DNA of 64,000 nt, taken from contig JACCGJ010010096.1 in NCBI GenBank assembly GCA_013407085.1, positions 124,001-188,000 on the forward strand. Reading direction: 5' to 3'. Positions 10,764 through 22,311 of the stretch are shown piece by piece (position 1 is the first letter of the stretch; each line of letters opens with the position of its first letter). The notes below the pieces were generated by a model. The model was not told where the DNA came from and did not search any database. It was given only the letters and a program-made list of their open reading frames with translations. The translations under genes were made by a program, and so were the position numbers. The DNA comes from Atriophallophorus winterbourni (lineage: Eukaryota; Platyhelminthes; Trematoda; Plagiorchiida; Microphallidae).

Positions 10764-12144
10764 ATGACGGTTGTCTCAGATTATGCCATCACACGACACC
10801 ATCCATCTTTGCTTGCCAAAACTGTTCTTGGATGCCTCTATACCAATGCCCAATGCTTGATTAACAAATTTGCCGAACTTGTCGCTCGGTTTGAGACTAA
10901 ACGACCTCAGCTAATTGCCATTACCGAAACATGGCTGAGCCCGGAAATCCACGATTGTGAGTTAGAGATTGCTGGCATGTCACTGCTCCGCCGAGCGTCA
11001 CGTGGAGGAGGTGTGGCACTCTATTACGATCAGAGACTCAAGTGCAAAGAACTGACGGATTCCGACTTGGTGCTTCAGGACACGCTATGGTGTTTGTTGA
11101 CAACGACTACAGGCGATGATTGCACAATCGGCGTAATTTATCGTCCACCAGCAGCCCCGGAAGTTTATAATACGAATCTACTCGACGAGCGACGCTTGAT
11201 TGCCTCGAGATATCATACCAGAATCTTGATCATGGGAGACTTTAATCTGCCTAACTTGCAGAAGACTAACAAAATTTCTCAGACCTCCACTGCTGCCATC
11301 TTCCAGCAGCTGTTTGACGAAATTCCCTTGTATAATCACGTTGAAAGCAATACAAGATACAGAGGGAGAGATATGCCTTCAATGCTCGATCTTATCTTGA
11401 CAACTGGAGGAGACTTTGTCGAAAACATTACATTCGATAGTCCGCTAGGTTCGAGCGACCATTTGGTCTTGAATTTTGACTACCTATGTCGAGCAGAGCG
11501 AAAAAACGATACAACAAAATTCATCAGAAAAGTATGCCTATCTAAATTATCAAACGCCCTAAGTTTGATTAACGATTGGCAAATTGAAGGCATAGGAGTA
11601 AAAGAGCAGTGGTGTAGCAATTTGACTAAGCTTAACCGGGAAATCAACTCAAACTCAGCATTCGTACCGAAACAGTGTGGAAACGCATTCGAATTTAAAA
11701 TCCGCAGTCGCACTCGGAAATGGATTAAACTGCGAAATATGGCTTGGAGAAACCATCGCCGGTTAACCACCGATGTCACATGGGAGACCTTTAGAAAACT
11801 AAGAAACCAGGTCATTAAACTTATTGCTGAAGACAAAATACAGTATCAAGCTGTCATAAGGTCTAAAATGAAACGGAATCCCAAGCTTCTTTACCAGATT
11901 GTGAACAAGCAGTGTTCAGTGAAACCAAAAGTTGCGGCATTGCGGACGCCCTCTGGAATGACCACAAATGCAGCTGACAACGCGGATGCTTTGGTAAATT
12001 ACTATGCTACACTATTTTGTCCAAAGGAAAGCGTGGATATACAAATAGATCCAGAAATAACGCATCCTCTACAATTGGACACAATAACCATAACCGAAGA
12101 AGAGGTGCTGGGAACTCTACTATCGTTGAATCCCAGAAAATCCT
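10764..12144 (+). pseudogene. CR1 ORF2, endonuclease and start of reverse transcriptase (truncated)
   Basis: The open frame begins MTVVSDYAITRHH two bases after the ORF1 stop. An intact APE-type endonuclease covers residues 20-245: CLYTNAQC, AITETWL, GVIYRPP, IMGDFNLP, MLDLILT and SSDHLVL. The linker continues to LLSLNPRKSSG at about residue 460, the entry into the reverse transcriptase. There the element ends and 8 foreign residues from tandem-unit exon A follow before a stop at 12168. No polymerase motif remains, so a product could only be an endonuclease fragment. Confidence 0.8.
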
Positions 12145-13141
12145 CAGGTTTTCGTGTCGCCTTTTCGTAGTGCGGGTCGATCGCGTGATCATCATTATCG
12201 TAGTCCTACGTGTTACGGCATTGGCCACCATCCGCCATCTGACCGATCACGAATTCGCAATGTGAATATTTCTCCAAGTTGTCTCACGCCAGTGGCGGTG
12301 TGCCCTATTGGTTTTGCAGTTTTTCGATGTCGCTGTTCCTACTTTCATTCAATACAAGGTTAGATGCCATGAATTAATCCAGCTGTGTGCGGTTATTTTA
12401 TAACTTTGTAGAGAAATAGATTTGATGTATATTGCTACTCATCAGTGGTGGACCATGCGCCATATCGAACTTAATTCAAGACAATCGTCATTGTTACAAT
12501 TAGTACACAAACTTCGATCTTATTGGAGGTCATCAGTATTTTAAATCTATATAACTTTTGCAGCATCATGCTTGCATGTAAACGTTCGCCCGACCTATGA
12601 TATGGGCAGCACGGTCATATACTACATGTGGGCTAAAATATTGTCATCCTGGTTCAGCCTAGACATGTTTATGCGAATGAAAATAGAAATGGCAATGTGA
12701 CTGCAGCGTGTTTAAACATGTACGTCACTCCCGGTGGCAGATAAATTTATCTCGGTGTTAGCTTCACAGCACCCGAATACTGCATGATTGCACATCCGTG
12801 TACATCTGACACTTCACAATCATTGCTACCCACATATAGCGAATTAGCATTTATGAATTTATACACAGGCTAATATATTTGAATTGTGCTGTAAACCTGA
12901 GTAACCAGAAAATGTGAACCAACATCTGTTGTTTTCCAATCTCTGTTTCCGTCCATCCGATCGGATGAAATGTAACCTGATACTGAATAAATCTGTTGTT
13001 ATTTTTCATGTAAGCGACTATTTATCAGTAGCAGACACTTTGAGAAATTCACAAAGCTCGTCACGAGGTTCCGCAACGTGTGCACAGGACAGGGTTTTTT
13101 CCCTATTTCAGGTCTGCAGTATTAAATGTCGTCCGTCTCCG

Positions 13142-13672
13142 ATGTGTGTTGTACACATGATCATGCTTTTAGTAGTCCCATGCCAAACAGTCTTGGCTAC
13201 GAGTCGGCCGTCTTACGAATCTCGAATGAGTATTTATGAATCTGTCGTCAGACCGCCACATTTAGAAGTCAATTTTACCCGTCCAGCCATTAAACCACCG
13301 GCAACATCCATTTATTACTTGGCAGCGGTATTCTTTTGCAGCGTGAATAAATGGTTTTCGCGCATACGAGACTCATCAATATGAGAGCTTTCTAAATATA
13401 CACGATCTGGTTTACGACTGCGCACAATGGAAGAATCTGGACGCCAAGTTTCTCTTATGTCGCTTTTCAGATTTTCGTATCGCCTTTTCGTAGTGCGTGT
13501 CGATCGCGTGATCATCATTATCGTAGTCCTACGTGTTACGGCCTTGGTCACTATCCGAACACGAATTCGCAATGTTAATAATTCTCCAAGTTGTCTCACG
13601 CGAGTGGCGATGTGTGCCCGATTGGTTTTGCAGTTTTCAGATGTCGCTGTTCCTACTTTCATTCAATACAAG
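13142..13672 (+). pseudogene. Tandem secreted-protein gene copy, left array (broken)
   Basis: Exon D (13142-13342) is open and encodes a signal peptide (MCVVHMIMLLVVPCQTVLA) and 48 further residues ending FFCS. It is followed by a GT...AG intron of 128 nt. Exon A (13471-13672) reads VSPFRSACRSRDHHYRSPTC, but a deletion of about 10 nt and a two-base insertion relative to the 45976 copy introduce a stop, so the Cys-rich end is lost. A residual gene of the family described at 45976. Confidence 0.6.
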
Positions 13673-14638
13673 GTACGGTGCCTTTGATTAATCCAGGTGT
13701 GTGTGGTTATTTTATAACTTTGCAGAGAAATAGATTTGATGTATATTGTTACTGATCAGTGCTGGACCATGCGACATATCTTACTTCGTTCAAGGCAATC
13801 GTCATTGTAAAAAAACAATTATCGATCTTATTGGAGCTCATCAGTATTTTAATTCTATATAACGTTTTTAGGATCAAGCTTGCATGTTACCGTGAGCCTG
13901 ATCTTTGAGATGAGCAGCAAGGTCATAGACTGCACGCGGGCTAAAATACTGTCATCCTGGATCAGCCTAGACATATATGCAAATGAAAATAGAATTGGCA
14001 GTGTGACTGCAGCGTGTTTAAACAAATAAGTCACTACCGGTGGCAGATAAATTTATCTCGGTGTTAGCTTCACATTCCCCGAATACTGCATGATTGCACA
14101 TCCGTGTACATCTGACGCTTCACAATCATTGCTACCCACATATAGCGAATTAGCATTTATGAATTTATACACAGGCTAATATATTTGAATTGCGCTGTAA
14201 TCCTGAGTTACCAGAAAATGTGAACCAACATCTGTTGTTTTCCAATCTCTGTTTCCGTAAATTCGATTAGATGAAATGCATCCTGACACAACCCGCAACG
14301 TAAGCACCGGACTGATGTTTTCCTATTTCTGGTCTACAGTATTAAATGTCGTCCGACTCCAATGCGTGTTGTACACATGATCATATTTTTATTAGTCCCA
14401 ATTTTCCGATGTCGCTTTTCCTACTTTCATCCAATACAAGGTAAGATGCCATTGATTAATCTAGCTGTTTGGTTATTTTATAACTTTGCAGAGAAATAGA
14501 TTTGATGTATATTGTTACTGATCAGTGCTGCACCATGCGACATATCGTACTACGTTCAAGGCAATCGTCATTGTAAAAAAAACAATTATCGATCTTATTG
14601 GAGCTCATCAGTATTTTAATTCTATATAATGTTTTTAG

Positions 14639-14817
14639 GATCATGCTTGCATGTCACCGTGAGCCTGATCTGTGAGATGAGCAGCACGGTCATAGACTGC
14701 ACGCGGGCTAAAATACTGTCATCCTGGATCAGCCTAGACATATATGCAAATGAAAATAGAAATGGCAGTGTGACTGCAGCGTGTTTAAACATGTACGTCA
14801 CTCCCGGTGGCAAATAA
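14639..14817 (+). pseudogene. Exon C of the tandem gene, left-array form
   Basis: The exon follows TTTTTAG and reads GSCLHVTVSLICEMSSTVID, then CTRAKILSSWISLDIYANEN and ends TPGGK-stop. The right-array form has a two-base difference (GTGTTTAAAC against AGTGTTCCAAC), so its last 20 residues are read in another frame. The exon A that precedes this copy is the fused, deleted one, so no intact product is expected. Confidence 0.55.
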
Positions 14818-15748
14818 ATTTATCTCGGTGTTAGCTTCACAGCCCCCGAATACTGCATGATTGCACATCCGTGAACATCTGACGCTTCACACTCATTGCT
14901 ACCCACATATAGCGAATTAGCATTAATGAATTTATACACAGGCTAATATATTTGAATTGCGCTGTAAACCTGAGTAACCAGAAAATGTGAACCAACATCT
15001 GTTGTTTTCCAATCTCTGTTTCCGTCCATCCGATCGGATGATATGAAACCTGATACTGAATAAATCTGTTTTTATTTTTCATGTAAGCGACTATTTATCA
15101 GTAGCAGACACTTTGAGAAATTCACAAAGCTCGTCACGACTACTGTGTGCTGTGCGGTCGCATTATTCTGTGCTCTTGCGTTTTTGGATCTACTTCATTC
15201 CCATCTCGTCCTATCTGGATAATTTTCACCTTTTTGGACTCCTCTTAACACAAGCATTGTGTTCATACCATTTTCGGAGGCAGAACAAGCAATTTTAGAA
15301 AAATCAGTTTTCTAGATTTTGAGCCAAACTAGACCTACTCGGGCAAGTTTGTGTGCAACACTGAATATGGGATTTATTTTGCCACCATTCGAAAGAGCTC
15401 GCTTTCCCAATTCGCTTGACACGTTGGACCGGAAAATCGGATCCAATCTGAAGGAGCTACGACGAATTTCGTTACCCATCTTTCCTGTGGCGAGATTATT
15501 CACTCACCCACTTCCAACAACCTTAAATCCGCTTCGGACCCGACTTCGTTTCATACGTGCCGCACACCCATTTACCACACAGATCGATCGATAAATCTTT
15601 TCACCCCGGCGTCATGACCTAACGAGCAAAGCCCAGTGAAGGCGGTCACATGTGCCAAATTTGTCGAAAGGCGGTAAGTCACAATGCCCGACACGCTAGT
15701 TGTTTTATTTGTCACGATAAAGTTCATATGAAGTGTGATGTTACCCTG

Positions 15749-15902
15749 TGTAGAAAAGTCAAGATCAGAGCGACAGATGTGTATTCACTACACGTCAACA
15801 AGCATATGAATCATCATGGGAATTACAATACAGAGGTAGACACACTGACAGTTACTGCATTCTGATTGAACAATGAGTATTCATGCTGACAGCCACTCCA
15901 CA
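15749..15902 (-). repeat. 3' LTR of the Gypsy element
   Basis: 154 bp; pairs with 19690-19843. Three differences (catatGaatc, acagTtact, gattGAac) separate the two LTRs. Very short for a Gypsy LTR. Confidence 0.95.
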
Positions 15903-16007
15903 TCCTTCCGTTTTTCGAATAAACTTACGCACTGTGCGGTTGCGCAAATTTATTTCGTTTGGAGGCTCTGGATCTCTTTCACACATCTCGTCTGAATCAA
16001 TGGGTTC

Positions 16008-16415
16008 TTACTTTCTTAAATGTACTCTATTTCTTTTCACAGTTCCGTGTTGCGTATTCACCTCGTAAGATCTTTCACTCGTACGACCACGGACAGTTCC
16101 AAGATCCCATTTCTCAGCTCCCATGCCGAACGTTTGTACCCAAACCGTATCTCCATCAGACAATTCGGGAAGCTCCCGTGCACCCTCATCATATACCTGT
16201 TTTTCGCGCTCCATGCGCCGTTTTAATTGCTGATTGATGACGTCCCATGAAACGTCATGTCTGGACAGACGGTTGGTAACAATAGGTATCCTCGTTCTTG
16301 TGCGTCTACCCATGAGTCTTTGAGCTGGGATTAATTCTATATCGGTGGATGGAGTATTTCTATGTTCCAGAAGCGCTAAAAACGGATCTTCTTTAGCCTC
16401 CATGCATTTTTTCAT
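16008..16415 (-). pseudogene. Gypsy integrase C-terminal end (separated by a frameshift)
   Basis: This frame continues the integrase after a one-base loss in an A-run near 16413-16420. It starts KKCMEAKEDPFLALLEHRNT, typical of the segment after the catalytic core. It ends with a basic C-terminal domain (DGDTVWVQTFGMGAEKWDLG, then VRGRTSERSYEVNTQHGTVK) of the kind that contacts DNA. The stop lies about 105 bases before the 3' LTR. It is part of pol, not a separate gene. Confidence 0.85.
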
Positions 16416-19213
16416 TATTTTCTCGCTTCTTTCACTGCCGATTCTGCTTTACCATTCGATTGGCTATGGTAAGGGCTGGACATTTCATGTTTAAAACGCC
16501 ATTTTTCTGTGAGGTCAGCAAACTGATTTGCAGAAAACTGTGGACCTCCATCGGATCTGACACTTTCTGGGATACCATACCTCGCAAATTGACCTTTCAT
16601 TTTCGCCACGATTTCTTCAGCTGATGTGGTAGTCAGTTTCTCTATTTCGAAAAAATCGCTGAAATAATCCACCAAAAGTAAATAATCTTTTGTCGCATGT
16701 GAAAACAGGTCAGCTGCAATATGTTGCCAAGGGCGCTCTGGTATTTTGCGACAAACCATTGGTTCTTTTATTTGGCGGTTCCCGAACTTGTTACATATTG
16801 GGCACTTAGAGACGAAATCCTTCACTTGGCAACTGACGCCTGGCCAATATACCGTATCCTTGGCTCTTCTAGTGCAACCGTTGATCCCCAAATGAGATCG
16901 ATGTAACTCCTGTAACATCACCTTTCGGGCTAAACGTGGGATAACCAGTCGCTCGCCCCGGAAGAGCAACCCATCCTCAGTTGATAATTCATCTCGGATT
17001 TTGTAATAAGGTCGAATGAGTTCGTCAACCATCGCGATACTATCTGGCCAGCCACTGATTATCTGTTCCTCGAGCTTTTTCATTTCATCATCCTCAGCCA
17101 TAGTTTGTCGGATTCGTGGCAACCTGATATCGCTTTCTGCAAGCGTAAAGTGTACTTCTACAAGGTCCAGGTTAGCAGCGGCTACGGATTTCAATGGAGC
17201 TCTAGATAGGGTGTCCGCAAGGACCATGGTTTTAATGTAAATGATTTCGAAATCGTATTTCTGCAGTCGGACTAGCATTGACTGTAGCCGACGCGGTGCT
17301 TTGTCGAGTGGTTTTTTCACTATTGTGGTCAAAGGCTTATGATCTGTTTGTACTATAGTCTTTCGGCCAAATGTGTAATCATTGAATTTTTCTATCGCGA
17401 ATACGACTGCCAGCAGTTCTTTCTCAATCTGTGCATAGCGAGTTTCTGCATCGCTCATCGTTCGACTTCGAAAATGTATAGGTTGGTCGTTTTGCATAAG
17501 TACGGCGCCGATACCGTTTTGGCTACTGTCACACTGTATCACTAATTCCAATCGGGGGTCGTAATATCGTAAAACAGGTGCATTGGATATGAGTCTTTTG
17601 ATTTCTTCCCAGGCCTGTATTTGTTGTGTCCCCCAGACCCAAGTTGTATCTCTATGTGTCAGCCGGCTGATCGGTTCCATTATCTGTGATAAGCAAGGCA
17701 AAAAACGGCTAAGATAGTTCACCATACCGTTAAAACGAGCTATACTCTTGGCATCTGTAGGAGGAGGCATGTGTTTAATGGCCTCCACTTTTGCAGGATC
17801 TGGCTTGATACCGTCACTTGATAGGACATGACCATGAAATGTTACCTCATTTGTGCAATATTCAATTTTCGATTTCTTGAGTTTAATGCCCAGTCCTAGG
17901 CATCGTTGAAGAAGTTTGTCTAGGTTCTGATCGTGTTCTGCCTTTGTTCGACCGTAGACTAAAACATCATCTGCTACGCAAATGACACATGTAAGGTTTT
18001 CTATGGCCTGTAGCAGCCGTTTTTGAAATATCTCGCTAGAAACTTTCAGTCCGAATGGTAAACGAAGCCAACGAAACCTTCCAAAGGGGGTTCCGAATGA
18101 CGTCAAAAAACTGGATTTATCGTCCAAACACACGTGCCAAAATGCTGGATACAGATCCACTTTCGTGAAATATCGAGCACCAGACAATCTCGGCAAAGTA
18201 TCTTCTAACAACGGAAGTCTGAAATACTCTCGCTTGAGGGCCATGTTCAAAGCTTTCGGGTCGATACATATTCTCATTTCACCTGACTTCTTTGTTACGA
18301 CGGTAACCTGGCTGACCCATTCAGTAGGTTCTTCTACTCTCCTGATGACCCCAACGAGCTGTAGTCTTTTCAATTCTAGCTCAAATCTGTCCTTCACTGC
18401 AAAGGGTAAACGACGTATTGGTAAGGCGACCGGTGTTACATTCGGATCAATTGACAACTTACAAAGTCCGGGCAACTTCCCCAATTTATCATCAAAAACA
18501 CTCTGATTCTTTTGACAAATGTCTGTTATGTCCGAATTAATATTATTAATACAATTAAAAGTAATCAGTCCCAGGTTTTCGATCGCTTCAACTCCGAGTA
18601 GCGGTAAAAAATTTTCATCAACAACGTACATTACATGTTCTATGCGCTTACCGCTTATTGGATTGCGCAGAGTCGCCGTAAATTTCCCCATTGGCTTGAC
18701 AGTCGTGCCGTTCCACATTCGCAAAACGATTCTCGTGTCAGATAGGGGCTCATTTTGTACGTAGGCACGTGGAATAAGATTAACGGAGGCCCCTGAATCC
18801 ATTTGGAAACGAACCTTCTTGCCGTTTACCTCGATTTCGAAAGACCGGATATGATTTACTCGTTCCTCACCCTGAACGACACTGAGAGTCGAAAATGAGC
18901 GCTGCGCATTTGTCGTTGTCATCTCAGAAGATCTACAGCAAATCGCGAAATGGTTTGCTTTACCGCATCGAGTACAAACTTTCTTCCACGCAGGGCATAG
19001 TTCCTTCTTAAATTCATGTTTCGATTTTTTCGACTGGATTGTTTTCTCTACATGAATTCTGTTGATGTCTTCGCAAGAATGAGTTCTGAGGGCTTCTGTC
19101 TTTTTCTCGGCTGCCTCCTCACTCTTGCATATATTTATACATTGCCTCAACGTAAGGTTGCTTTCTTTCAATAATCGCTTCGTGAGACTTCTGTTTTGTG
19201 CTCCGATAATCAA
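16415..19213 (-). pseudogene. Gypsy pol: zinc knuckle, protease, reverse transcriptase, RNase H, integrase
   Basis: Open for 932 aa. Domains in order: gag C-terminal zinc knuckle CTRCGKANHFAICC (about residue 80); aspartic protease QMDSGASVNLIP (about 137); reverse transcriptase with TKVDLYPAFWHV and the catalytic VADDVLVYG (about 330-420); RNase H with QCDSSQNGIGAVL, EKELLAVVFAIEKF and QTDHKPL; integrase with the HHCC zinc motif (LHRSHLG ... CPICNKF) and D,D,E residues in AADLF, SDGGPQF and GKAES. The frame is the same as that of gag upstream and is parted from it only by one TAA. The RNA-copying and integration roles follow from family knowledge. The frame ends early by a frameshift near 16415. 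Confidence 0.9.
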
Positions 19214-19234
19214 ACGATCCTTGATTAAATTGTC

Positions 19235-19690
19235 TTACATGCATTTGCAGAAGTTGCATGTCTCAGCCATTAATTTCAATGCTCGGATGAAATGTTCGAT
19301 CGGCTCATCGGCACCTTGGACGCGACAATTGAATTTATATCGTTCAAATGTATCGTTCACTTGACCGAGGCAATGTTCATCGAGCTTCGCGATGATTGTT
19401 TCCCAGTCATCTGCGTCTTCGTTCTCATCAAATGTGAAACACTGTATGAACTTTGTCGCCTGATCACCAAGCGCATTTCTCAGCGTCGCCATTTGATACG
19501 CTTTATCGGTATTCGTCAGATTCGCCAACGTCCGAAAATCGCTAAACTGTTGCTTCCACAGTTTCCATCTCTCTGCCAATCCGTCATCACCTTCCATCAT
19601 GAGTGGTGCCGGTGGTCGAACATTAAATCCGCTAAATCGGGCGTTGTCAGTTCTATTCGACATTTTCTCGTCGATCATCCTCGTCACCAT
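19235..19690 (-). pseudogene. Gypsy gag, N-terminal part
   Basis: The 151-aa frame has typical retrotransposon gag features: WKLWKQQFSDF, NALGDQATKFIQCF, FERYKFNCRVQG and EPIEHFIRALKLMAETC. An in-frame TAA (19237-19235) separates it from the zinc knuckle and pol, which follow in the same frame with DNLIKDRLIIGAQNR; it is best read as a nonsense mutation. The ATG (19690-19688) overlaps the first base of the adjoining LTR, where the primer-binding site TGGTGACGAGG also starts. The N-terminus may therefore differ in the active element. Confidence 0.85.
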
Positions 19691-19843
19691 GTAGAAAAGT
19701 CAAGATCAGAGCGACAGATGTGTATTCACTACACGTCAACAAGCATATAAATCATCATGGGAATTACAATACAGAGGTAGACACACTGACAGCTACTGCA
19801 TTCTGATTGGACAATGAGTATTCATGCTGACAGCCACTCCACA
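19690..19843 (-). repeat. 5' LTR of the Gypsy element
   Basis: 154 bp. In element orientation it ends ...CTTTTCTACA and is followed by TGGTGACGAGG, a plausible primer-binding site because TGG pairs with the tRNA CCA end. Confidence 0.95.
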
Positions 19844-21227
19844 CCCTGACTGCTGGTATTATTGCAATTATCAATAAAGCTGAAATGCCAGGAGTATGCT
19901 ATATCTGTCATGTATGCAGAATTGAACCTAGAAGCTGTACAAAGGCGACTACAAGCTCACAGACGGAAACTATAATGGGGGTGTTGAATTTAGAGGGCCG
20001 CATACAGAGAATTGAAGGGTTGTTAAATGACTTATTAATTAGCAAACTGAAGCCTAGACTTGAGTGTGGAGATCGTGTTTCATCTGCGTCTCTATGGAAG
20101 CAGGAAGGCAAAAAATGCGATGATGAAGATACGGACATTCGACCTAGCAATTCAGAACAACTGAGCCGTTCCCATGATCCGCGTGCTTTGGAAAGGTCTG
20201 AAACAAATTCAACAAAATCCGAGAATAAAAAGTGAGCCGTTAAACAACCAACTGATCCCAAAACAGATCATGCTTTGTTGAAACGAAATAACATCTCCAC
20301 CAATCGTAAGGCACACTCTTTGAGTGTAATTTGTACTGACGTTCCTGAGCCTGAATGCACTCTCTTCAAAGACCGTCAAAGACATGATGAAGAAAAATGG
20401 AAGGAACTGTGTGGACTTATGAAACTTGGAACTGTAGTGCCGTTAGCATTGACTCGTTTAACTAGACGGCGTGATTCACCTCATCAGGATAAACCCAGAC
20501 TGTTGAGGGTTAACTTAGAAAATGAGCGTGACCTGGAAAACGTACTACTAAATTCTTACCTAATTGGGTCTAACAATTCACTGAATATTCGTATTCATGT
20601 TGATATTCCATGGTCCGAAAGGAGGAACAATACATACGACAAAAGAAAGACATCTAATCGCAATCTCATCATCATCGGCGTTCCAGAACTGGCAGGCTAT
20701 TCTGAGGCTAACGAGCGAGCTGAGCATGACTACAGGCAATGGAGTTTTCTGGCTGATACCATTTTCGTCGAAAAGGCCGTTGTCGTGGATACTTTTAGAC
20801 TGCCATCCTCAGCAAAATACAAAGGTAATGGGCCACGTCCATTAAAAATAAACTTCCTAATGAGTACTATGGTTGATACTGTACGTTCCGACTGGAAAAG
20901 CTGGAAACACAAAATCCCAAAAGGTGTAATCCTTAGCGATCACATAAACACTGATATAAATGCAGCCCATTCTGCATTAAATACTGTCAGGATCGATGAA
21001 GCCCTATCAACAGAACCAAGAAATGAATCTTCAGCTGCGACACAAAATCAGCAATCGAACGCAAAGCCACCCCAAATGACTCCCGAGAGTGAACTGAAGC
21101 CAGATAAAGAAATCTTTTTTGGCCAAAAAGAGGACTCGATTTGCGCCTCTCAACCTGAAACGACCGATATACGACTTAACTTGTCAAAAAACAGAACAGT
21201 GCCGACTCTTCCAGAGTCGGCGTGACA

Positions 21228-21596
21228 ATGACGGTTGTCTCAGATTATGCCATCACACGACACCATCCATCTTTGCTTACCAAAACTGTTCTTGGATGCC
21301 TCTATACCAATGCCCAATGCTTGATTAAAAAATTTGCCGAACTTGTCGCTCGGTTTGAGACTAAACGACCTCAGCTAATTGCCATTACCGAAACTTGGCT
21401 GAGCCCGGAAATCCACGATTGTGAGTTAGAGATTGCTGGCATGTCACTGCTCCGCCGAAACCGTGCGTCACGTGGAGGAAGTGTAGCACTCTATTACGAT
21501 CAGAGACTCAAGTGCAAAGAACTGACGGATTCCGACTTGGTGCTTCAGGACACGCTATGGTGTTTGTTGACAACGACTACAGGCGATGATTGCACA
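21228..21596 (+). pseudogene. CR1 ORF2 N-terminal endonuclease piece (copy C2, truncated)
   Basis: It starts MTVVSDYAITRHH as in C1 and keeps CLYTNAQC, AITETWL and a glycine-rich ASRGGSVALYYDQ. It ends at TTTGDDCT, before the catalytic GDFN and SDH motifs, where tandem-unit DNA begins. It cannot be active. Confidence 0.8.
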
Positions 21597-21925
21597 CACA
21601 CTCATTGCTACCCACAAATAGGGAATTAGCTTTTATGAAATTATACACAGGCTAATATATTTGGATTGCGCTGTTGACCTGAGTAACCTGAAAATGTAAA
21701 CCAACATCTGTTGTTTTCTAATCTCTGTTTCCGTCCATCCGATCTGATGAAATGTAACCTGATACTGAATAAATCTGTTGTTATTTTTCATGTAAGCGGC
21801 TATTTATCAGTAGCAGACACTTTGAGAAATTCACAAAGCTCGTCACGAGGTTCCGCAACGTGTGCACAGGACTGGGTTATTTTTCCCTATTTCAGGTCTG
21901 CAGTATTAAATGTCGTCCGTCTCCA

Positions 21926-22126
21926 ATGTGTGTTGTACACATGATCATGCTTTCAGTAGTCCCAGGCCAAACAGTCTTCGCTACGAGTCGTCCGTCTTAC
22001 GAATCTCGAATGAGTATTTATGAATCTGCCGCCAGACCGCCACATTTAGAAGCCAATTTTACCCGTCCAGCCATTAAGCCACCGGCAACATCCATTTATT
22101 ACTTGGCAGCGGTATTCTTTTGCAGC
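21926..22126 (+). pseudogene. Exon D of the tandem gene (signal peptide exon), left array
   Basis: Open 67-codon exon: MCVVHMIMLSVVPGQTVFA signal peptide, then SRPSYESRMSIYESAARPPH, an NFT glycosylation site and the end FFCS. Its exon A is interrupted by retroposon R1, so this gene copy is dead. Confidence 0.6.
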
Positions 22127-22311
22127 GTGAATAAATGGTTTTCGCGCATACGACGACTCATCAATATGAGAGCTTTCTAAATATACACGATCTGGTTTAC
22201 GACTGCGCACAATGGAAGAATCTGGAGGCCAAGTTTCTCTTATTTCGCTTTTCAGGATTTCGTATCGCCTTTTCGTAGTGCGTGTCGATCGCGTGATCAT
22301 CATCATCGTAG

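Larger units (their letters stand above)
8766..12144 (+). mobile_element. CR1-like retrotransposon, 3'-truncated (copy C1)
   Basis: It has a full 5' UTR (about 8776-9251), ORF1 (9252-10761, one frameshift) and the first half of ORF2 (10764-12144). It stops inside the reverse transcriptase at NPRKSSG and continues as exon A of the tandem unit. Loss of the 3' end is unusual for a target-primed element and implies a later deletion. In the unit, about 60 nt between the left junction (D-A intron) and exon A are also missing. Confidence 0.85.
12145..15137 (+). repeat. Left array, two full units and one internally deleted unit
   Basis: Order: exon A from 12145 (in the same frame as the right array), exon C from about 12565, AATAAA at 12986-12991, exon D (3' splice site 13111, ATG 13142, D 13142-13342), a 128-nt intron, exon A 13471-13672 (shortened and frameshifted), exon C about 13872. 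The next unit (14250-14450) is deleted: exon D breaks after TTATTAGTCCCA and is joined to the last 44 nt of exon A. A further exon C (14639-14817) follows, and the block ends at a CR1 insertion (15137). None of these units is open across all three exons. Confidence 0.85.
15749..19843 (-). mobile_element. Ty3/Gypsy LTR retrotransposon, complete ends
   Basis: Two 154-bp LTRs (15749-15902 and 19690-19843) start TGTAGAAAAG and end CACTCCACA in + orientation and differ at three positions. They are flanked by CCCTG on both sides (15744-15748 and 19844-19848), a 5-bp target duplication. The internal part reads on the minus strand: gag, protease, reverse transcriptase, RNase H, integrase. That order defines Ty3/Gypsy. 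Length is 4,095 bp. The target is ORF1 of CR1 copy C2. One stop and one frameshift make this copy non-autonomous, though the similar LTRs indicate a fairly recent insertion. Confidence 0.95.
15614..21225 (+). pseudogene. CR1 ORF1 split by the LTR retrotransposon (broken)
   Basis: ATG (15614-15616) is followed by ACC and a TAA where C1 has TTA, so the protein stops after two residues. The finger (CQICRKAVSHNARHASCFIC, MKCDVTL) is interrupted at 15748 by the Gypsy element and resumes at 19844. A second nonsense change (CGA to TGA near 20233) ends the first half. The second half (20275-21225) is open over 316 aa and keeps the frame lost in C1 (HSLSVICTDVPEPE). The ORF1 stop and ORF2 ATG are two bases apart, as in C1. 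Confidence 0.8.
15138..21596 (+). mobile_element. CR1-like retrotransposon, 3'-truncated, carrying a Gypsy insertion (copy C2)
   Basis: The CR1 halves are 15138-15748 and 19844-21596. The 5' UTR runs to 15613. ORF1 is split by the LTR element and resumes in register at 19844. ORF2 ends in the endonuclease at GDDCT (21596), where tandem-unit sequence starts again at a point upstream of the left junction, so the right flank comes from another unit. Same subfamily as C1 and C3. Confidence 0.85.

Noticed and set aside
16721..18764. Plus-strand frames over the Gypsy element
   Set aside because: All are shadows of the minus-strand pol frame.
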